Part shown: piece by piece, positions 1 through 5,189 of the stretch
Layout: the number at the start of each line of letters is the position of its first letter
How positions within the stretch are numbered: the stretch's first letter is position 1
Origin: Candidatus Competibacteraceae bacterium
GTDB taxonomy: Bacteria; Pseudomonadota; Gammaproteobacteria; Competibacterales; Competibacteraceae
DNA: 5,189 nucleotides
NCBI GenBank assembly: GCA_012032855.1
Contig: JAAUQA010000286.1
Span: forward strand, 1 to 5,189
Direction: 5' to 3'
Made by a program: the position numbers and the translations under genes
The notes under the pieces: generated by a model
What the model was told of the DNA's origin: nothing
Seen by the model: the letters and a program-made list of their open reading frames with translations, nothing else
Database searches by the model: none

Positions 1-414
1 GGGTAACGTTACCGCCGCAATGCCATTGTGCAAAGCAGTCGGTGATTTTAGCGCATGGGTCATCGCGAAGAGGGTAGGCGATGCCGGTGATGGGGCATGA
101 TCCCGTAACGCAGGTGCACCGCGCGTGATTTGCAAATAGACTGAAAGATTCCCGCCCTTGTTACGGGCCACCAGCTCTTTGAGCAACGCTTCCCACTCTG
201 TATTGGTCGGAACACCCACCAAGCCGATGGCGCTGAGACTATTCGCCAAACGGTTCAAGTGGCGGGCAAGCTCAAGCAGGTGCCCATTATAGGCCGGAAT
301 CACTTCGTAGACGCCATCGGCAAACAGAAAACCCCGATCCAGCGGTGAAATCGTTACCTCGCTCAGGGGTAAGAAGCGCCCATTCCAATAAGCGATGGAT
401 GGGTTCTCAGCCAT
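1..414 (-). CDS. dat: D-amino-acid aminotransferase (class IV, PLP-dependent), N-terminal part
   Basis: The 138 N-terminal residues run without a stop off the left edge of the window. Fold-type IV aminotransferases move an amino group between D-amino acids and 2-oxo acids with PLP; the D-alanine type makes D-Glu plus pyruvate from D-Ala plus 2-oxoglutarate in the cytoplasm. The start reads MAENPSIAYWNG, then the family block DRGFLFADGVYEV (26-38), HLNRL (52-56) with the arginine expected at the cofactor phosphate, VYLQITRG (92-99), and an R104-x-H106 pair. That pair resembles the substrate-carboxylate trap of Bacillus D-amino-acid transaminase and favours Dat over branched-chain (IlvE) or aminodeoxychorismate lyase (PabC) relatives. 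The catalytic lysine would lie just outside the window. The ATG shares one base with the dacA stop (TGATG) and has no clear ribosome site, so translational coupling is likely. Unlike dacA, no frameshift is visible here. Confidence 0.85.
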   Translation of the reverse strand, partial: MAENPSIAYWNGRFLPLSEVTISPLDRGFLFADGVYEVIPAYNGHLLELARHLNRLANSLSAIGLVGVPTNTEWEALLKELVARNKGGNLSVYLQITRGAPALRDHAPSPASPTLFAMTHALKSPTALHNGIAAVTLP

Positions 415-1616
415 CAATCGAAGAGTGAATACACTGCCCGCGCCGCCTGATCGTAGAGCCGTCCGAAGAAGCCGGCTTCGGCGACATCCTCCAATGCGAC
501 CAAGGGTACCTCAGTGATGGTTTCATCGCCTAGCGTTACAACGACACTACCCAATTGCCCCCCTTTTTGTACCGGCGCTTCGATGTTGGTATTAAGGGCG
601 CAACGCGGCTTGCATTTCCTCATACCGCCCCTTGGGAATCGTGGCATACAGGGTTTGGTTCAAGCCGATCGGTAACTCATTGGTGTCGCCGCCCCAGACA
701 CGCACCTTGGTCAATGACTGATTGCCATCATATAGTTTATGGGTCTCGAAAAAGCGAAACCCGTAATTGAGCAGGGTTTGACTGGCGCTAAAACGATCGC
801 TTTCTTTTTTAGCTCCAAGCACCACGCTGATCAAACGCATATCGTCGCGTTTGGCCGATGCCGCGAGGCAAAAACCGGCGGAGTCGGTATAACCGGTTTT
901 GACCCCATCCACGGAGGCGTCCTGACTCAACAGGCGATTGCGGTTGTACTGGGTAATCTTGTTATAGGTAAAGTTGGGGACTGAATAGCGCTCATAATCC
1001 TCGGGAAAGTCCCGAATCATCGCTTTGGCCAAGTTAGCAATATCACGTGTAGTCATGTAATGCTCGGGTCCGGGCAAGCCGGTCGCATTCATGAAGTGTG
1101 AGCCGGTTAGGCCAAGGGCAGCCGCTTGCTGGTTCATCAACGTGGCAAAAGCGCTCTCAGCTGCCGGCTACAAACTCGGCCAAGGCAACCGTGGCGTCGT
1201 TACCCGATTGCACCACCATGCCCATGATCAGATCGTCCACTGAAACCTTGCTACCGAGTTCCACGAACATGCGAGAACCCCCGGTACGCCAAGCGTTCTC
1301 ACTGATAGTGACTAAGTCATCGTCTTTGATGTGCCCCTCACGCAGGTTTTTGTACACGATATAACCTGCCATGAGTTTGGTGATACTGGCCGGTTCCGCA
1401 CGTTCGTCGCCACCGCTTTCCGCTAATAAACGGCCGCTGTGGTAATCCATTAACAAGTAATGGCGTACAGGCAGGTCTGGAACGGTCGGCGTTACCTGCG
1501 CCCAGGCGGGGGGAGTTAAGGTGAAAGAACGGCACCAATAAAAAAAGAAATCCAATGACAGGCATGCGGCGATGATCTCGACTGTTCGCGGTTAAACGCT
1601 CAATAGCGAGCGGCAC
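414..1616 (-). CDS. dacA: D-alanyl-D-alanine carboxypeptidase (PBP5/PBP6 family), interrupted by three frameshifts
   Basis: A periplasmic penicillin-binding protein that removes the terminal D-Ala from peptidoglycan pentapeptides. Numbered from GTG 1616 in the repaired frame, the protein is about 399 residues (E. coli PBP5 has 403). It has a signal peptide ending in PAWA, the acyl-enzyme motif SITK (S77, K80), SGN (137-139) and KTG (239-241 in GVKTGYTD), a C-terminal beta domain, and a final amphipathic helix (about the last 20 residues, with GFFGRLYDQAARAVYSLF) typical of PBP5 membrane anchoring. The frame changes at 1508-1513 (one extra C in a run of six), 1159 (an extra T creating a TGA) and about 596-598 (probably an extra C). 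GTG 1616 is chosen because it gives the signal peptide a basic N-region; ATG 1565 would start inside it with no positive charge. Neither has a good ribosome site, so the start is uncertain. rlpA ends 31 nt upstream. Confidence 0.9.
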
Positions 1617-1647
1617 AAAGTACGGAATAATACGGTGGGAGCATGAC

Positions 1648-2507
1648 TTATTCGAAAATCATGGTCGGCGTATTGATTCCCAAGTTGGATAACTGGGCGA
1701 CTAATTGCTGCGCTTCGGTTGCGGTTTGTAGCGGGCCTACCCGCACTTTGTGCAAATGACCGAGAGCGGAATCAATGCGCACGTTATAGGCAATGTATGG
1801 AGTCAACTCATGTTGCAGGCGTTCTGCGTTCTGACGCTGAGAAAATGCGCCGACCTGCACATAAAGGTTTGAGCCGACAGGCGGTGTGCTGCGCGCCGGG
1901 CGAACTGGTGCTGAAGCCACCGGATTGGTGGGCCTTTTTGCACCCGAGAGATATTGATATGGGGCCAGGGCGACCACCTCGACCGGCGCGGTACCGGTTC
2001 CAACCATATCGAGTTTGGCGGCGGCGGCGTAGGACAGATCGATGACGCGGTCGTCTACAAACGGGCCGCGGTCATTGACTTTAACCACGATACTGCGGCC
2101 ATTACCCAAATGCCTAACCCGTACATAGGTCGGAATCGGCAGGCTTTTATGAGCTGCGGTCATGGCGTACATGTTGTAGGGCACGCCGCTGGAGGTTTTT
2201 TTGCCGTGGAATGCATCGCCATACCAAGAGCGGTACCGCGCTGGCGATAATTCTCACTGCTGTCCATCACATAATACTCTTTGCCGAAGACTGTATAGGA
2301 ATCGGGGTTGCCGGTGCGGCTAGGAGGTTCCCAGGATGGCCTGAGTTCGGAACCAGAAGGTGGGGTTTTTCGGGTTTGCCGCTCAGGAAACTGAGTCGGT
2401 TGCGGTATCTGAACTTTTTTTACGGGTGCTCGTGAAGGTGTTGTACTGCACCCGGCGATCATCACAAAGAGCAACAACAAAACAGTGCTGGTGTTTCGTC
2501 TCTTCAT
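1648..2507 (-). CDS. rlpA: RlpA, septal/outer-membrane lytic transglycosylase lipoprotein with DPBB and SPOR domains, one frameshift
   Basis: In the repaired frame this is 286 residues. Positions 1-20 are a lipoprotein signal ending MIAGC, with lipidated Cys20 followed by Ser, which predicts the outer membrane. A Pro/Thr-rich linker follows, then the sequence YTVFGKEYYV and a double-psi beta-barrel from about 90 to 181: WYG, FHGKKTSSG, TAAH (H120) and VNDRGPF (D146). H120 and D146 are 26 residues apart, like the active-site pair H131/D157 of Pseudomonas aeruginosa RlpA, which cleaves glycan strands stripped of stem peptides. The last about 74 residues (from NLYVQVGAFS) form a SPOR domain that binds such denuded glycan at septa. 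The frame breaks at about 2228-2229, where GCTCTTGG should read GCTTCTTGG (Ala-Ser-Trp). ATG 2507 is preferred over an in-frame TTG at 2519 because a G-rich ribosome site overlaps that TTG. Confidence 0.92.
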
Positions 2508-2609
2508 AAATCCCCCCAATTCAGTGTATGCAATGTTTTTACTGCGGTTGCGGCGGCGGTGGTTATTGTTGGCACAGCATTCACCGACGCCGGTGATTGT
2601 ATTCTTGCC
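2508..2609 (-). other. 102-nt spacer between mltB and rlpA with a small hairpin at 2581-2596
   Basis: This is the largest gap between genes in the window. On the coding strand, 13 nt after the mltB stop, TCACCG-GCGT-CGGTGA forms a perfect 6-bp stem with a 4-nt loop. No U-run follows, so it is not a convincing intrinsic terminator. It could protect the upstream mRNA or mean nothing. No good promoter pair was seen in the rest of the spacer, and no short gene is supported. Confidence 0.3.
2512..2517 (-). promoter_or_regulatory. Ribosome-binding site of rlpA (G6 run)
   Basis: In the coding direction a run of six G followed by ATTT lies directly before ATG 2507. It is purine-rich and correctly placed for a Shine-Dalgarno contact, though not a textbook AGGAGG. 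It settles the start of rlpA at 2507, because the competing TTG at 2519 would sit upstream of this run. Confidence 0.5.
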
Positions 2610-3741
2610 CTATAAACGCCTACGAATTTCCTGGCCCAACTGATAAACAGCCATCGCGTAAAGTTGGCTGCGATTATACCGGGTGATGACATAGAAATTC
2701 TGGAAACCTAGCCAGTATTCCGGCCCGTTGGTTGCGTCATACTCAAGTAATAACGCGGTTTGGTTATCATTGACCGGCGCTATCGGTTCGACGCCTTGTC
2801 GCCGTAGCTCAGCGACCGGAAGGCTTGGTGTTTCAAGTTTGCTGTTGACCAGCGATGAGTGCTGGGTTCCACTGACCCGGGCAGGTATCGCAATGGGTTG
2901 TCCCCGCTGCCAGCGGTGCTCGCTCAAATAATTAGCGACGCTGCCGATGGCGTCAGTGGGATTCGTCCACAGATTGCGGTGTTGATCAGCATCGAAATCT
3001 ACTGCATAAGAACGGTAGCTGCTGGGCATGAACTGAGCTAGACCCATAGCGCCGGCATAGGAACCCTTTAAAGCCAGCGGATCAATCCCCTCCTCGCGGG
3101 TCAACACCAGGTAATGTTCGAGTTCCTTGCGGAAAAAATCGGCGCGGCGTGGGTAATCAAAAGCCAGGGTAGCGAGCGCATCTAAAACGCGATGGCTACC
3201 CGTATTGCCCCCATACGAAGTCTCCACGCCGATGATGGCGACGATAATTTCCGCCGGCACGCCATACACCTGCTCGGCACGGGTCAACGTTGCCCTATGC
3301 GCATTCCAAAACGCCACGCCACCACCGATACGGGCGTTGGTCAGGAAAATCTTGCGGTAGGCGTGCCAGGGTTTGCCCTCGGCTGGTCGGGTGATCAGTT
3401 CAATGATGTCGTCCCGTGAACGGGCACGGCTGAACAGAGTATACAATTCTGCCCGACTGAAACCGTGCTTCGCCACCATATCCTCTATAAACGCTTGAAC
3501 ATCGGCACGGCTTGCCAAAGAGCCCGGTACGGGCGTGGGTAATGCGGCGGTATTTACGGCGACTACCGATGGTGGGGGTGGTGCAGATCGGGAACCGGTT
3601 GAGGAAGGAGTTGCGGTAACTTGCGTTTTTGGGGTGACGGTGGCTGCGATGGCTTCGCCTGTTGCTCGCTATGCCCGGCTGATAGACTTGCACACAGGCG
3701 TTCAACAGAAAAACCACGCTAAGCCAAACAAGCATTCTCAT
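2610..3741 (-). CDS. mltB: Membrane-bound lytic murein transglycosylase B (MltB, GH103), one frameshift
   Basis: In the repaired frame this is about 376 residues (E. coli MltB has 361). The enzyme cleaves the MurNAc-GlcNAc bond of peptidoglycan, leaving 1,6-anhydro ends. A lipoprotein-type signal (LVWLSVVFLLNAC, Cys16) is followed by an Ala/Pro/Ser/Thr-rich linker to about residue 75. The GH103 catalytic domain then contains GVETSYGG with the catalytic Glu at about 173 (E162 in E. coli), FDYPRRADFFRKELEHYL, the block KGSYAGAMGLAQFMPSSY, and NPTDAIGSVANYL. The end, ENDNQTALLLEY-like sequence then GFQNFYVITRYNRS, matches the family C-terminus. The lipobox has Asn at -2, which is unusual. The frames for the signal and the enzyme differ by one extra base (or two missing) between 3626 and 3671; A5 and C4 runs at 3626-3634 are likely places. 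ATG 3741 has a good ribosome site; ATG 3735 is an alternative. Confidence 0.92.
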
Positions 3742-3747
3742 ATAGTG

Positions 3748-3752
3748 CCTTT
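3748..3752 (-). promoter_or_regulatory. Ribosome-binding site of mltB (AAAGG)
   Basis: The coding strand reads AAAGG, six bases (CACTAT), then ATG at 3741. This lies in the 20-nt gap after the rodA stop and is the clearest Shine-Dalgarno site in the window. It supports the lipoprotein signal reading frame as the true N-terminus of mltB. Confidence 0.6.
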
Positions 3753-3761
3753 GTTGAATAA

Positions 3762-4903
3762 CTACTGGGACAACCAACGACGGTGCGAATAAATGCTCAT
3801 CAGGATACCGAATCCGCCCATGATCGTCACCAACGAAGTGCCGCCGTAACTAATCAAGGGCAACGGTAGCCCGACAACCGGCAGCAAGCCGCACACCATG
3901 CCGGCGTTGACGAAGACATACACAAAAAAGATCAGCGCCAGACTGCCGGCCAGCAGGCGCGAAAACGTATCCGGCGCGCAGGCCGCGATATACAGACTGC
4001 GGCTAATAATAAGAATATACAAAATCAGCAACATGCAAAGGCCGATCAAACCGAACTCCTCGGCGAACACGGCAAAAATGAAATCGGTTGTACCTTCTGG
4101 GAGAAAATCTAAATGCGCTTGGGTGCCGTTCAACCAACCCTTACCGTAGAGGCCACCGGAACCGATAGCGATCTTGGACTGGATGATATGATAGCCGGTA
4201 CCGAGTGGGTCGGTTTCCGGGTTGAGGAACGTCAATACCCGCTGTCGCTGATAATCGTGCAGGCCGAATTGCCAGGCCAACGGAGTGGCTGCAGCCAAAC
4301 CGGCTATCGCGCCTAGAATAATTTTCCAGCTTAACCCCCCCAAGAACAGCACAAAGGCACCCGACGAAGCGACCAGCAAAGCGGTGCCCAAATCCGGTTG
4401 CTTGACGATCAGCAGTACCGGCAGTAGCGTGATGAGTATACCGACCAGCAAGTGCCGAAACTGCGGCGGCAGAGGTCGATCGGCGAAATACCAGGCCATC
4501 ATCATGGGGACGGCTAATTTCATCAGCTCAGACGGTTGAAACCGCACAAAGCCCAGATCCAGCCACCGCTGTGCGCCTTTGGATACCTGGCCAGTGACCA
4601 GGACGGCGAGCAGATGGCAATCCCGAGTAAATAAACCCAAGGGGTCCAGAGCCGTAACTGGTGCGGCGGAACCTGAGCCAGTCCGATCATGGCGATAAAG
4701 CTTAATCCGACTCGTAAGCTTTGGCGTTCCACTAACCCCATGTCTTCCTGACCAGCGCTATACAATATGGCTAATCCCAACCCGGCAGCAATCAACAAGC
4801 CGAGCAATAGCGGTGCATCCAGATGAATCCGCGCTAACCAATCGTCCCGCACGCGGGTATCGTTGTTGAATACGGCGTAAGGATCAGCATCGGTTGACTT
4901 CAT
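3762..4903 (-). CDS. rodA: RodA, SEDS-family peptidoglycan glycosyltransferase of the elongasome, one frameshift
   Basis: A multi-spanning inner-membrane protein that polymerises lipid II into glycan strands together with PBP2. The repaired length is 380 residues (E. coli 370). The N-terminus is cytoplasmic and charged (to about residue 30), then TM1 at [20 protein letters not shown]. Later come [28 protein letters not shown], the long periplasmic loop with [20 protein letters not shown] and SGGLYGKGW, and [18 protein letters not shown]. The Asp there (about 274) corresponds to catalytic D262 of E. coli RodA. The C-terminal segment has [14 protein letters not shown]. The frame breaks at about 4613: coding GCCATCTGCTC should read GCCATCCTGCTC, a lost C, which joins LLGIAI directly to LLAVLVTGQ. 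The ATG overlaps the mrdA stop (ATGA); AGGTG at 4914-4918, ten bases upstream, may serve as ribosome site. Confidence 0.95.
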
Positions 4904-5189
4904 GAGCGATCTTCACCTAGATAAGCATCCAGCACTTGGCGAGCGATCGGCGCTGCTGTGGAGCTGCCGCCGCCGCCATGTTCAGCGATTACCGCTACTG
5001 CGATACGGGGCGCGTCGACCGGGGCGAATGCGACGAACAGGCGTGATCGTGTAGATGCTTAGCTAGACGCTTGGCGTTGTAGCGTTCGTCCTGACCCAGG
5101 GAAAACACTTGCGCCGTACCGGTTTTGCCAGCCATGGTATACGTAATCCCGTTGCTGATTTTACGCGCTGTACCGCGTCCACTATGGAC
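4900..5189 (-). CDS. mrdA: Penicillin-binding protein 2 (PBP2, elongation transpeptidase), C-terminal fragment with one frameshift
   Basis: Only the last about 96 residues are in the window; the gene continues past the right edge. PBP2 is the class B transpeptidase that cross-links glycan made by RodA. The fragment shows HSGRGTARKIS, then the third penicillin-binding motif KTGT (5115-5126, within MAGKTGTAQVFSLGQ), a basic segment RLAKHLHDH, then FVAFAPVDAPRIAVAVIAEHGGGGS and a terminal helix APIARQVLDAYL, all in the order expected for PBP2. E. coli has KSGT at this motif; KTGT is a common variant. After LHDHA the frame shifts at 5040-5041: coding GCCTGTTC should read GCCCTGTTC (Ala-Leu-Phe), a lost C in a C run. 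The TGA stop (4900-4902) overlaps the rodA ATG, so the two partners are probably co-translated. FtsI (PBP3) is less likely given rodA next door. Confidence 0.93.

Noticed and set aside
1597..1612. Short inverted repeat CGCTC-GCTATT-GAGCG followed by TTTAA, a possible terminator after rlpA
   Set aside because: The stem is only 5 bp with three T after it, and it probably lies inside the dacA coding region if GTG 1616 is the start.
1621..1660. TATTAT with a weak TTCGAA 18 bases upstream as a dacA promoter
   Set aside because: The upstream box matches the sigma-70 consensus at only three of six positions, and chance matches this good are common in a gene gap.
1719..2250. Arg/Pro-rich plus-strand open frames opposite rlpA
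   Set aside because: They are antisense to conserved domains and show no signals or recognisable motifs.
2504..2692. A 62-residue minus-strand frame across the mltB-rlpA spacer
   Set aside because: It overlaps the conserved mltB C-terminus in another frame and has no family resemblance; it is a shadow.
3626..3634. Programmed ribosomal frameshifting at the A5/C4 runs of mltB
   Set aside because: No known family precedent, no slippery heptamer with a clear downstream structure, and six other breaks nearby point to a common technical cause.
3741..3777. An upstream in-frame GTG extending mltB into rodA
   Set aside because: It would add residues before the lipoprotein signal, and ATG 3741 has a clear ribosome site.
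4285..4539. Plus-strand open frames opposite rodA
   Set aside because: They are the complement of conserved membrane segments, with no ribosome site or recognisable protein.
414..5189. Genuine pseudogenisation of the whole cluster
   Set aside because: The catalytic motifs are intact in all genes, each break is a single base, and loss of all these functions together would be expected to be lethal or abolish rod shape.

Overview
The window is a stretch of bacterial chromosome whose genes are all read from the minus strand. In transcription order (right to left) they are mrdA (PBP2, 3' end only), rodA, mltB, rlpA, dacA (PBP5-type carboxypeptidase) and a D-amino-acid/class IV aminotransferase gene (5' part only). 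This is the conserved cell-elongation and peptidoglycan-remodelling cluster of Gammaproteobacteria. Base composition is moderate, a little over half G+C. The gene order and the E. coli-like protein motifs point to a gammaproteobacterium. The aminotransferase placed directly after dacA differs from E. coli, but I cannot name a genus from this sequence alone.

Layout: mrdA 4900-5189 overlaps rodA 3762-4903 by an ATGA junction. After 20 nt comes mltB 2610-3741. A 102-nt spacer holding a small hairpin precedes rlpA 1648-2507. After 31 nt comes dacA 414-1616, whose stop overlaps the start of the aminotransferase gene 1-414 through TGATG. The tight spacing suggests one operon, with a possible internal regulatory point only before rlpA. 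There are no RNA genes, mobile elements, CRISPR arrays or plus-strand genes that I can support, and no gene-free stretch over about 100 bases.

Together the genes cover building and trimming the side-wall. RodA polymerises glycan strands from lipid II and PBP2 cross-links them. MltB and RlpA are outer-membrane lipoprotein lytic transglycosylases. DacA removes the terminal D-Ala from pentapeptides, and the aminotransferase probably interconverts D-Ala and D-Glu.

The main oddity is that every complete gene, plus the mrdA fragment, is broken by at least one single-base frameshift: seven in about 5.2 kb, three of them in dacA. Each is repaired by adding or removing one base. No catalytic motif is lost, and the only stops met are those produced by the shifts themselves. 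Several of these genes are normally essential or important, so I read this as uncorrected sequencing or assembly error rather than gene decay. I see no undescribed biological system here.
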